In this document: in pieces, positions 10,181 through 22,000 of the stretch
How positions within the stretch are numbered: position 1 is the stretch's first letter
Layout: the number at the start of each line of letters is the position of its first letter
Assembly: GCA_020444065.1 (NCBI GenBank)
Contig: JAHLLQ010000003.1
Location: forward strand, 258,979-322,978
Direction: 5' to 3'
Source of the DNA: a bacterium
GTDB lineage: Bacteria > Sumerlaeota > Sumerlaeia > SLMS01 > JAHLLQ01
DNA: 64,000 nucleotides
Translations under genes and position numbers: made by a program
Notes under the pieces: model-generated
Databases searched by the model: none
What the model saw: the letters and a program-made list of their open reading frames with translations, nothing else
Told to the model about the DNA's origin: nothing

Positions 10181-10242
10181 AGCTGGCACACAAGGCACTC
10201 AATGAGCCCATGGGGCAATCCCCCGGAGGAAGGAAGATCCAA

Positions 10243-12288
10243 ATGAAGATTCGTTCTCGATTCGTATCGCGTGCCTGTCCACTGGCATCCGCGATTCTGG
10301 TTGTCCTACTGATAAGCGCTGTCAGCGCTGCCCCGGAGAGTGCGCCCTTTGTGTATCAAGGATATCTGGAGGATGCCGGTTCGCCGGCGAATGGGACCTA
10401 CGATCTGGCGATGACACCGTACTTGACTCCAAACGATGGGAGTCCCGCGGCCGACACCTTCTACGCGGACGACACGGTGGTATCCGATGGCGTGTTTTCT
10501 GTTGAGCTCGATTTCAGCGGTAAGCTCTTCGAGATGGGCGATTTCCATGTGGAGTTCGCGGTTCGTCCGGGCTCAGTCGACAACGGAGATCGGGATCCCG
10601 CGACGTACACCACCCTGAGTCCACGGCAGGCATTCCTTCCGACGCACACGAGCTATCTCGCGCGCAACTCCATGGCGCTCAGCGGTTACACGGCCTCGGA
10701 TCTACGCAACGCATCCCTCATCAACGCGGGTACGTTGAATTCGGGTCGCTTCTCAGCCTATCTGGATCTGCAGGATGAGGGCAGGATCGGCGCGTCCTCC
10801 GGTCAGGTTGCCGCCGGAGATCACCTTCACACGAAGGCAGACTTGACGGACCTCGAACCCATCTCGACAACCCCGGCGGCGGGTACAATCCCCGTCGCCG
10901 ACGCCTCGGGGAAGTTGAATGCGGCGTGGCTGCCTTCTGCACCCGAGAGGGAACTCCCCAATCCATCCGCAGGCTCCATCAGCGCCGGCACAGCGGTCTC
11001 CTATTACGACGGCAGCATTCACGAAGCCAGCTTTGAGTTCCCTGCCATTACAAGTTCGGTGTTTGGCACCTCGACGGAGTTCGAAATCACTGCACTGGAC
11101 GACACGCATGCGCTGATCGCTTATCGAGACGAAGCAGACGGCAACAGGGGGAAGTTGCGCGTCATGACGATTGACGGCGAGACGATCACGCTGGGGGATC
11201 CCGTCGTCTTCTCTGATGATGCGGTGCAGTTGGTTCAGGTCACTGCGCTCTATCCTCACTTGTCATCGCTCTCGCGCTACTTCGTCGTTTCCTACACAAC
11301 CGTGGTCTCCGGCTTGGACCTGATTGCCCTGGGAGGCTCGGTTCATCCGGATCTCTCTATTGCAGTTGGGGCTCCTCTGACAGTCAGCAACGGGATCGTT
11401 ACGGAGTTCGACCTGGAGGGAAGCGGTGACAATACGGTAACGATCGCCTTTATCAATCCTCATGATTCAAACAGGCCAACACTCGAGCTCCTCTTCTTAT
11501 CAAATGCCACCCTGGGAGTTTTGGAATACTCATCACAGGTGGTGAGCACAGGATCCAGCAACGTGGTCGCACTCGCTTCGATCAGCGAGAATGATGTCCT
11601 TGTCGCTTATGATAACGGCAACAACTCCGGCAAGCTGACAGTTATTCACGCCTCTATGGAGATCGGAAACAACATTCAGATCGTCCTTGGTGCGAAGAAG
11701 AACCTTAACTCTGTGCCCACACGGATTCGGATGGCTCCGGTTGGGCAAAATCTCGTGGCTCTCGCCTACGAAAGAAGCGGTGTTTCCTACTCTTATCTCC
11801 ATTGTTTCCAAGTCAGCGGCGACCCCTTGGTCTCGCTCACGCGACAGACCTTCGGTACGGCCGCCGATCTGGTTCGCGTGGAGTCTGGCGTATTCGCCGC
11901 CGTTTCCCAGGACACAGACCTTATTACGACTGCATTCGATGCGTTTGAAGGAGACATTTTCGAAGGTCCTGAAACAACAATCGCAGCCGGCAGTGGCTAT
12001 TACTCCAGCATCACGTCGTTCGGAGGTCCGAACATTCTGGTCGCCTACAGTACTGGGTCGGCCAGCGTTGCTCTGTGTCGCTATGCGAAACCGATCGGAG
12101 TGGCGACTCAAACTTCCACCAACCCCGTCCCCACGCTGCTCGATGGCATTGCGAATGCCTACACGGGGCTCGCGCCAGGCGCGGACTACTACCTGGAATG
12201 GGCGACAGGTAACCTGACGCCGGATCGAGGTTGGGTGAAGGTGGGGCGCGCCGTTTCCGATACGGAGTTGCTATTGGATATCGAGTAG
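10243..12288 (+). CDS. exported tail-fibre-like beta protein, array copy 4
   Basis: A 681-aa paralogue and the last of the array. ATG 10243 is chosen because it follows GGAGGAAGGAAG and starts a signal peptide (LASAILVVLLISAVSA). The in-frame extension upstream lies inside copy 3 in another frame and is not coding. It has the APFVYQGYLEDAGSPANG domain, the RNASLINAGTLNSGRFSAYL shaft, the His insert (GQVAAGDHLHTKADLTDL) shared with copy 3, the propeller-like middle (ALIAYRDEADGNRGKLR) and the C-terminal TGLAPGADYYLEWATGNLT domain ending ELLLDIE. It converges on the lipoprotein gene that ends 10 nt away. Confidence 0.85.
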   Translation: MKIRSRFVSRACPLASAILVVLLISAVSAAPESAPFVYQGYLEDAGSPANGTYDLAMTPYLTPNDGSPAADTFYADDTVVSDGVFSVELDFSGKLFEMGDFHVEFAVRPGSVDNGDRDPATYTTLSPRQAFLPTHTSYLARNSMALSGYTASDLRNASLINAGTLNSGRFSAYLDLQDEGRIGASSGQVAAGDHLHTKADLTDLEPISTTPAAGTIPVADASGKLNAAWLPSAPERELPNPSAGSISAGTAVSYYDGSIHEASFEFPAITSSVFGTSTEFEITALDDTHALIAYRDEADGNRGKLRVMTIDGETITLGDPVVFSDDAVQLVQVTALYPHLSSLSRYFVVSYTTVVSGLDLIALGGSVHPDLSIAVGAPLTVSNGIVTEFDLEGSGDNTVTIAFINPHDSNRPTLELLFLSNATLGVLEYSSQVVSTGSSNVVALASISENDVLVAYDNGNNSGKLTVIHASMEIGNNIQIVLGAKKNLNSVPTRIRMAPVGQNLVALAYERSGVSYSYLHCFQVSGDPLVSLTRQTFGTAADLVRVESGVFAAVSQDTDLITTAFDAFEGDIFEGPETTIAAGSGYYSSITSFGGPNILVAYSTGSASVALCRYAKPIGVATQTSTNPVPTLLDGIANAYTGLAPGADYYLEWATGNLTPDRGWVKVGRAVSDTELLLDIE

Positions 12289-12297
12289 CGGACGAGC

Positions 12298-12675
12298 CTA
12301 CTTGATCTTGAAGTCGAAGTCTTTATCGCTATTGATCGTGCCCTTGCCGACGGAGTCGGGGATGTAGAAGAGTGTACCCATTCCGCCGCCGATCCAGGTG
12401 AAGTGCCCGCGCAGGCCAAGCGGCCCAATGCCGATCCCGCCGAGCGGCCAGAGATCCAGATTCAAAATCTCGCCCGGTTGTTGCTCGTTGTTCATGATGT
12501 CGATCTGCAGAACATCCCCGTCGTAACCGCGCAAGTCGGTGTAGCTGAGGTACCCGCCAAGCTTGCCCTCGTAGCGGAAGTGCTTCTGGAAGAGCCCCGG
12601 GCCCGTGCGTATCGACGTGCAGCCGGTCAGCAGGACCGCGGCTGCCAGAATGAATATGAAGTGCATACGTTTCAT
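12298..12675 (-). CDS. small lipoprotein, unknown function
   Basis: A 125-aa protein with a lipoprotein signal (MKRMHFIFILAAAVLLTGC; lipobox LTGC, Cys19). ATG 12675 has GGAGAG eight bases upstream, so it is preferred to the longer frame starting at 12723. The mature part is rich in glycine and aromatics (YEGKLGGYLSYTDLRGYDGD, GPLGLRGHFTWIGGGMGTLF). That could suit a small beta-rich protein tethered to a membrane. I do not recognise the family. It is transcribed towards the array, with almost no space between the two 3' ends. Confidence 0.7.
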   Translation of the reverse strand: MKRMHFIFILAAAVLLTGCTSIRTGPGLFQKHFRYEGKLGGYLSYTDLRGYDGDVLQIDIMNNEQQPGEILNLDLWPLGGIGIGPLGLRGHFTWIGGGMGTLFYIPDSVGKGTINSDKDFDFKIK

Positions 12676-13027
12676 AGGGGCTCTCCAACAATCTTTTGGG
12701 GCATCGGGCAGATACTTCACCATTCACTGGTGAGCCTATTGTCATGCGGTTTGGCCGTCCAGCCGGAAAGTGTGTCAATTATAGTATATTTGAGACCGAA
12801 ACGCGTTGACGATACCAGTCTGAGGGCGCTATTGCCCTGCATTGTCAGACCAGAGAAGGAGTTCTTGGCGCATCGCGACTGCGGGACATGGTGCGCTTGC
12901 CAGGAGGCGGAGGGACGCGAGGCAATTCGGGGCCGGGGGATCGGCTGTACCGAAGGATTCTTCATTTGATCACTGTCCAAGCGTCCGTATCTGACAATCA
13001 CACCCTCTACGGGGTCTGGAGCGGATC
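12676..13027. other. 352-bp divergent intergenic region
   Basis: This region lies between the small lipoprotein (minus) and the giant exported protein (plus). It contains no supportable gene. An AT-rich patch at about 12777-12791 includes TATAAT on the minus strand (12778-12783), but no good -35 hexamer lies at the proper distance. GGAGCGG just before 13028 is the likely ribosome-binding site of the giant gene. Confidence 0.5.
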
Positions 13028-16000
13028 ATGATACTCGAGCGTCTCGCTATGCGTGGCCGTGGGCAGTTTGCCGCGGCGATCTTCTGCTGCTTGTCGGTGG
13101 CGATCTTTTGTGGGCTTTCCACTCCAGGTCTTTCTTTCCTGCCGCCCATCACGATTCCTCCTCCGTCGCCGGAATACTATGGCTTCTTCGGAAATGCCGT
13201 CGGTCTGGACGATGTGGATGGCGACGGGGCCGGCGATTTCCTGATTAGTAGTTCGACCACCACGTATCTCTACTCAGGCGACACTCAGTCGATCATCACT
13301 GCGTTTCCAGGCGGCTACCGCGGTCTGACGAACGATGTGGACGGCGATGGTCTGCCGGAGGTGGTCGTTGATTCCAGTGGGACCCTGGAAGTTTATCGTC
13401 TGGATAGCACGTATGTTTATACGATCAGTGGAGTAAGCGGTTTCATGGCGTCGGGAATCGACGACGTGACGGGTGATGGAATCTCCGATCTCCTCTATTG
13501 GGATACTAGTAACCTGAACCTGATTTCCGGTGCTGATGGGTCGACGATCATCTGGATCGTTCCGCTTTCCTTTAACGGGATGATCGCGCCGATGGCCAAG
13601 GGAATCGACGATATTGATGGGGATGGTTGGAGTGACGTTCTCGTCCAGGATCCGGGCGCGACCGTGGGTGGCGTACAAAATGCCGGGCGGATTTTCTTCC
13701 TCTCTTCTCAGTCCGGACTCGAAATCCCGCGGCAGAATACCATCACGAATGAGGTTGATGCCTTCTATGGAATGTCGGCGACGCCGATCCCCGATGTAGA
13801 CGGGGACGGGATCGAGGACTTTGCGATTGGTGCGCCCGGAGTATATCCTGCGGGGCATGTGCATGTCGTCTCGGGAGCAACCGGCTGGGAGATCTCGCGT
13901 TTCCGCGAACTGCAGACCTCCTCCTTCTACATCAATGGAGATGGTGTTGAGGATGCTTGGGACTTGTACGGTCAGACCTACTCCCTGACAGGGCTGGGGA
14001 CTTCGATCTGTGTCTTGCCCGGCTTCGGCGGCCAGGGCATTGGCGGCTTTGTCGTCGGCGCGCCGACGGGTCCGGATACTTTCTATCAGTTTATCACCAA
14101 TATTGGCCTTCCCGGGGGCTACGGGCGGGCGATTGTATACGGCGGAAAACAGGCACAAATCTGCCAAAGCTTGCCGCCATACGGCGGAACTACCTGCACG
14201 GACGCGTACACATGGAGTGCCTTTGATCCTCCGGCACAGAATCCCATCATGGCTTCACCGGATCCGAATCCCTGGGGCGGACATCACGGACGGCGCTTTG
14301 GATGGGGTGTGACGGCCGTTCCGGATATTAACGGCGATGGAGCCTCGGAGGTTCTCGTCTCCGATCCGATGATCGGGCTCGAGGTTGGGCAGCCGGAATT
14401 GAGCGGACGAGCGTACTTGTATATGTCATATGCCTCTACGGACGTTTGGCCGACAGACATCGACTTCGGATCGGTAACTCCGGATGTGGTCCATGCCGAG
14501 CAGTTTGCCACGATTCGCAATCGCGGCACAGCCCCAATCGGATTCGACACTCCGGCCTACGCAATTACGGGCGCGGATTCGAGTTACTTCAGCGTATCGG
14601 ACGCCCCGTCGACAGATTCACTGGCGATTGGCGAGGCCCATCCCTTCAAGGTCTCATTTACGCCGACCGGACTGGATTTCGGTCCCAAGTCGGCCCAACT
14701 GGAAGTCTACACGATTCCGGCAGGCACAGCGGGCCCGGCCCTGGCAGGGCTCTACTCGTCCGTGAAGGTCTTCCCATCCATCTTGCAGGTCTTCGCCGAT
14801 ACGACGGTCGGCGAGGCATCCGACAGTCGTCAGTTCCGTCTCCAGAACTTCTCTCCCACGCCTTTGACGTTCACCGGCGACGCGGTCTCATTCCAGGGAG
14901 CCAATCCTGGCGACTTCCAGTTTGCTACGCCGCCGGATTTCTCGCCGCTGGCGCAGGATGAGATCCGCATCTTCCAGGTGCAGTTTGCACCGACAATGAT
15001 GGGTGATCGCCAGGCGATCCTGCGGTTTGAGACTTCGGATCCGTACGAGCCCCTCATCGAGGTCGACCTCAGTGGATACGGCGCCTGGGTAACTCCGCAG
15101 GCGATTGACTTCGGGAGCGTGGAGCCGGGAATGCATCCCGCCCAGACGATTACGATCACAAACTTCTCAACCGAAGTCATCAACTTCATGTGGCCGTTTA
15201 TCAGCATCGAAGGACCGGATACGGAGATGTTCCGCTTTGAGCGCGGTCCGCTGACGACGCCGCTGCATCCGGGCGAGTCGCGCGAGATTGGCGTTCACTT
15301 CGCTCCGACATTGGCTGGCGAGTTCTCGGCGCGCGTGCAGTTCTACACAGATTTCGCAGCAGAGCCCAGTCCATCCGTCAACCTCCAAGGGACATGTTCA
15401 TTCCTCCCGGATTACGCGATGTTGACGCACTTCCAGGCGGAGCCGACATCCGGCATTGATGTGCGAATCGGGTATTTCCACCCAGCGAATGCCTGGCACG
15501 ATGAGACGCTCTTCCCTGGCCTCACGATTCCGCCAGGCTACGAACTCGTGACTCCAGTCGAAGCGGATAGCCCGAGCGATTTCTTTGGGCTGTCGACGAG
15601 GCTGGACGGTTTCGAGTTCTCGATCTTCGAAATCGACGCAGACATCGGCAACACGGATGTTGCATACACCACGGATACCATCCTCTACAATGGGAACGAC
15701 CTTTGTATCGATGCCGATGGCACCATCGTCACGGCTGATTCCGAAGGGATTGTTCGGATCGACCCGGATACGCTTGAGCGTACACTGCTGATTCCATGGT
15801 TTGATCTGTATTTGGAGGGATACCCTCAGCCAGGCGTCGATGTGATTCGCACGGACTCGCTGGGGCGCATCTGGTTTTCGCGGTATGGCCTGTGGCGGTT
15901 CGATCCTTCGACATCCGATATCGATCATGCTTCGCAGCCCGGAGTAACCTCATTTGTACTGACTGCATCGAATGAGGCAATCATCCAACACGACTACGGG

Positions 16001-19000
16001 TTCTATTCGATCGATCCGGATACGCTTATAGAGACTTTGATCTACGAGCAGCCATACGCGAGCAGCGAACCACCCAATCTCCCCGAGAACATCCCGATGG
16101 CAATGATGCCGGACGGGCGAGTAGTGTGCATCGACACCTATGCGACTTACATGTACCGCGATAGGGTCCGCGCCTTCATTCTGGATCCGGACAGTTCCAG
16201 CGTTCAGATCAGCGGTTCCTCTCCGACGAGTAGCGTCCCGAGTGGCGTGAACGAGTATGCGATTTCGCTCGGCGCAGAATATCGTCCGGGGCTTTCGTTG
16301 CTCGATCCATTCACCGACTACACGTTTGCCGGAACGCAGATCAGTCTACCGTTCACGGCGACGGGGCTCGGCGGCGACGATGTCACGAGTGTCAGCCTCT
16401 ATGTGAAGGTCCCAGGGTCGACTTCGTTCGTTGATACCGGGTTGTTTGAGCTCGCCGATTCGGGCGTGTTCAACTACACGCTTGCCAATGGAAACGGCGA
16501 GTACCAATTCGCGACGGCGTCCTCGGATGCTTCCGGGCACACCGAGCCGACACCGACGATTGCTGAAGTCATCATTCTGGCGAACACAACTCTCGGCGGA
16601 GTCTTCGTCCAATCCACGGGCTCCTCGAATCAGTCCTACATCTTCCCCATGACCCCGGGCCAGGATGCCGTAATCTGGCTGGAGAGTGCGAATGCGGGCG
16701 GACAGTTCTCTGTTCAGCGTTCGACACCCCTGGTTCCTCCGACCGGTTTCTCTTCATACTCGCTCATTGATGAGTATCTGACTATCAACGAAGGCACGCC
16801 ATCCCTGGGGACGAGTTGGAATGCGACGATCTACTGGCAGATCGATCCTGCAAGCGACGACTTGCTGCCGGATCCGATCGAGTACGTCTATCAGTTCGAG
16901 GGAGGAAGTTTCCTTGCGCAATACCCCGTTGCCCTTGTCGACAACACGCTGACGATTGGTGGCGTAACGGACTTCAGCGAATGGTACGCTGGCTTCGATC
17001 CTCCGCCACCGCCGGCAAAGGCGATCATGCCGCTGCCTGCGGATGGAGCGACGTCGCAGTCCGTCGACCTGACGCTGTATTGGGTGAATGGTGGCGGGGC
17101 GGATTCCTTCGATATCTACTTTGGAACAACACCGAGTGTGAGCTATCTTGGGTCGTCATCGCTTGGCCGCTTCGATCTTCCGAGCACGTTGGATTACAGC
17201 ACGCCGTACTACTGGCGGATCGATTCCATTAACGGCGGTGGAGTAACCACCGGCGATCTGTGGACCTTCAGCACCGCGGCCGGCGATACACCTGCTAGGG
17301 CCTATTCGCCGAGCCCCTACATGGCGGAGACCGGCGTTCCGATCGACGCCGACTTGTATTGGCAATCCATCGATGCACCCGGAATGAACGCCTTTGACAA
17401 TGGCGGCTTCGAGTACGGCTCGTTCGACAACTGGACGGCGACTCAGGGACCGGAAACTGAATACCAGCCTTGGACGATTTCTACTTCGGGCACGACTTCG
17501 TATCCTTGTTCACCGACGGACGGGAGCTATTTTGCCCTCAATGGTTTCGATGGTGGGGCGGGGTTGACGTATGATTTGTATCGCGACTTCACAGTTCCTG
17601 CGGGAGTAACGTCCGTTTCAGTGAGTTGGGATGAGCGCTTCCAGTGGCAGAATTGGGGGACGCTTCCGCGCGAGTATGAAGTGACCCTCGAGCCAGCCGG
17701 CGGCGGAACGCCGATCGCCACGCTGACAACGTTCCAGCTTCCGGCAGGAACTTCGGACGATACCGGTTGGACAAACCAGTCCCACGATTTGTTGGCGATC
17801 GACCCGGCTGCGCCGGGAAGCAGCTACAGGCTGCACTTCCACGAATTCGTTCCCGAAGACTTCACGGGACCTGCGCAATTCAACCTGGACAACGTTGCGC
17901 TGAACGTGATGCTCAATTCCAATGTCACGTTCCACGTTCATCTCGACACGTTCCGCTCGCCTGCGTGGGTCAGTTCGCAGTCCGAAACGACTTACGACCC
18001 GGGCACGATGTCGCCTTCGGAAACGTACTTCTGGCGCATCGATGTGGAGGACAGCGTCGGATACACGATCGGCGATCCTTGGTTCTTTGAGACAGCGCCT
18101 CTACCCGATCCGGCGACGAATATCAGCCCGACAAGCGGCTCGCTCGGCATCTCGACGAATACAATGCTCTATTGGGGTACGGGTGCAAACACAGACGGCT
18201 TCGATGTGTTCTTCGGCGAGGCCGGCAGTCTTGCGCCGATGGGCTATCAGACCGAATCGTTCTATAACCCAGGCACGTTGGCGCCGCTGACGGACTATGA
18301 GTGGCGCATTGATTCAGTTGGCCCGGGAGGAACAACAACGGGCGACGTCTGGGGATTCCAGACGGGCGATATTCCACAGAAGGCCATCAATCCGGATCCA
18401 GCGGACGGAGCGACGACGGTTTCGGTTAACTCCACGCTGATCTGGGAAGATGGCGGTGGAGCCGATTTCTTCGATATTTACCTGGGCATTAATGGTCCGG
18501 AGTCTTTCTTTACCAGCACGAGTGAGACCTCCTACAATCTCGGCACGATGCCCTACGATGTGGATGTGAATTGGCGCGTCGATTCGTGGAACAGCATTGG
18601 GGTACGGACCGGCGACGCGTGGACGTATCATACGGAACCGCCGCCTCCACCGCCAAGCAAGGCGATTAGCCCGAGTCCTGCCGACGGCGCGACGTCGCAG
18701 TCGCGTGAACTCCTGCTGACTTGGCAGGATGGCGGGGGAGCAGACACGTTCGATATCTACTTCGGCGAGACGTTCCCGCCAATCTATCAAGGATCCAGCA
18801 TCATCGGGGAGTTCGATCCGGGCGTTCTGGACTTTGGGAAGACGTACTTCTGGCGCATCGATTCGATTAACGCCGGTGGTGTGACGACCGGCGATCCGTG
18901 GTCGTTCTCGACCGCAGCGAATGGCCCGCCATTAAAACCGACGGATCCCTATCCATACGTCGGCATGTCTTACGTCCCAGTCGATACGTCGATGTGGTGG

Positions 19001-22000
19001 CAATCCGTCGACGCGGCCTTCAGCCAGGAATTCGAGAACGGCGGATTCGAGACCGGGTGGTTTGACTACTGGACGCCGACAGCAAGTGAATCGAGCTACA
19101 ATTCTTGGACTGTCACGAGTTCGGCCGGCTTCTTCGTACCCGTCTATCCGATAGAGGGCAATTATCTGGCGACTTCAGACTTCGATGGAAATGCAAGCGA
19201 CACCTTCAACTTGTACCGGGACTTCACGGTTCCCGCCGACGCGGTTTCTGCAGAGATCTCTTGGGACGATCGCATTCAGTGGGACATGCTCGGTGGAACA
19301 CTCGAGCGACAGTACGATGTGTTGCTGGAGCCGGCTGGCGGTGGAGCGCCGATAGCGACGCTTTATTCGACGACGCTCGCGAATGGTCTCCCAACCTTCA
19401 GCGATACGGATTGGATGCCGCACACAGTAGACCTGATGGCGATTGATCCGGGAGCAGCAGGCACCAGCTATCGACTTAGTTTCCAGCTATATGTGCCGGA
19501 AAGCTATACTGGACCGGCAATGTATTTCCTCGACGATGTTCAGCTCACGGTGGAAGCAGCCGATGGTGCCACCTTCCACCTGTACATGGCAGAGGCACCC
19601 GCTCCGCCGGCATACGTAACCTCGCAGAGCGAGACACTCTACACGCCCTCTCCCTCTCTGAATCCTGGGACGACGTATCTCTGGCGCGTCGATGCGGAGA
19701 ATCCGTTCGGCTACGTAACGGGAGACGAATGGTACTTCACAACGTATCCGACTCCCGAGTCGGCATACAATCCGTCGCCATATGATGGACAAATCGATGT
19801 GAGCCCAACGTCCGGACTGTTCTGGTCCTACGGAGCCTACACGGATTCGTTCGATGTGTACTTCGGAACAAGCGAACCCTTGCCGCTTGTTTCGGATCAT
19901 CAATCCTGGAGCTACTACTACCCGCCGATGAATCCCCAGGAAACCTACCTGTGGCGGATTGATTCCAACGGCCCAGGCGGTACGACAACCGGTGCGACCT
20001 GGAGCTTCACGACGAGCGGTCCGCCGCAGCAGGCGATTAACCCGAGCCCCGCGGACTGGGCGACCTCGCAGCCGCGCGAACTTCTGCTGACCTGGCAGAA
20101 TGGCGGCGGAGCGACCTCCTACGATGTTTACTTTGGGGACACGTTCCCGCCGATTTATCGACAGAGTGTGAGCTTCGAGGAGTTCGACCCAGGACCGCTC
20201 GCGCTCGATACAACGTACTTCTGGCGCATCGATTCTGTGAGTTCAAGCGGCGTGACCACAGGCAACACGTGGAGGTTCTCGACGGTTGTTGTCGGTCCTC
20301 CGGTCAAGCCGACCGATCCCTATCCCTTCGACGGCATGGCCAGTGTGGCGGTGGACACGGACATGTGGTGGCAGTCCATCGACGCGGCGACCTCTCAGGA
20401 GTTTGAGAACGGTGGCTTCGAGAGCGGTTGGTTCGATTACTGGTATCAAAGTGTGAGTCCGGAATCCTCCTACAACTCCTGGGGCGTGAACTACGATGAA
20501 CCGAACGCGCCCGAGGGATACTACTACGCCACGAATGCATTCGACGGCGAAGCGAGCCAGACGCTCGATCTGTATCGAGAGTTCACTGTACCGCCAGATG
20601 CCACGGCGGTCGACCTGTCCTGGTCGGACCGCATCTCCTGGAGCTATCTGGCGGGAGCTCTCGAGCGCGAATATTATGTTTTCCTGGAGCCGGCTGGCGG
20701 CGGCGCACCGATCGCTGTCCTCTACTCGTTCTCGTTACCGAACTTCGTCGAGGACGACACAGGCTGGACAACTCACACAGTTGATCTGCTGTCGGTCGAT
20801 CCGGCGGCACCGGGAAGCAGCTATCGTTTGCACTTCCAGCAGGTGATTCCCGAGTTCTACACCGGCCCGGCGCAATACTACCTGGACGATGTGCGACTGG
20901 ACATCCAGCGGCCTAGCGACACGACATTCCACCTCTTCATGTCGGAGGTCCCGGATTCGCCGACATACGTCACGTCTCAAAGCGAGACGATCTACACGCC
21001 GTCGCCTTCGTTGAATCCGGGCTCTGCGTACTACTGGCGCGTGGATGCCGAGAATCCGTATGGCTACACGACAGGAGACCAGTGGCTCTTCAGCACGGCT
21101 CCACTTCCAGGCCAGGCCACGGTACCAAGTCCATGGGATGGCGAGACTGGCGTGAATCTCTCGTACACCCTGTGGTGGAATTGGCCGACCGACACGCAGA
21201 CGTTCGATATCTACTTCGGCACTTCGGATACCATGACTCTGGTTTCCACTCAGAATTACATCGGCTACACAACGCCGACGATGGATCCGAATACAACGTA
21301 CTTCTGGCGTGTCGACTCGATTGGTCCTGGTGGCCGCACAACCGGCATGCTCTGGAGCTTCACGACTGGAGCTCCACCGCAACCTGCCAGCAATCCATGG
21401 CCGCCCGACGGAGCGACCGGCATTCCCACCGATCTGACCTTGACGTGGACAGGCGATCCCGCCGCCACGGACTTCGAGGTCTGGCTGGATACGGTCGATC
21501 CGCCGACGCTCCCACCTTTGTACACGCCGACGCCGGATTGGTACGTGAGCGGTCTGGCGACGGATCAGACCTACTTCTGGCAGGTCAACAGTTGGGATGG
21601 TTCGCAATGGACCTACGGTCCCGTGTGGTCCTTCTCCACGATCAGCACGGGCGGTCCGCCCGAGATGTTCCTGGATCCCCTTAGCATGAATATCAACGTC
21701 GAGCCAGGAAACACGGGCCTCGAATCGTTGCTGATTGTCAACAACGCGCCTCCGGGATTTGACGATCTGACCTACAACATCACGACCTGGACAAACGACT
21801 TGATCGAGCAATCCGAAGTCGTCGGCAATCCGCTCGCCTCCTGGACCGGTACGGATCGTTATCGCGGCAATCTCTACTATGTTGACAGCGATACGTTGCT
21901 GACGGAGATCGAGTCCTGGCTGGACTACCAGTCCGGCGGTTTGAACTTCGTTGTTCTGGAGTCCACGGATCGGTACGGATCGTTCAACATGGTCCAGGAT

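Noticed and set aside
3766-12288. Prophage or contractile injection system
   Set aside because: Tail-fibre-like segments are present, but there is no sheath, tube, baseplate, terminase, portal, integrase or lysis gene, and all four proteins carry signal peptides.
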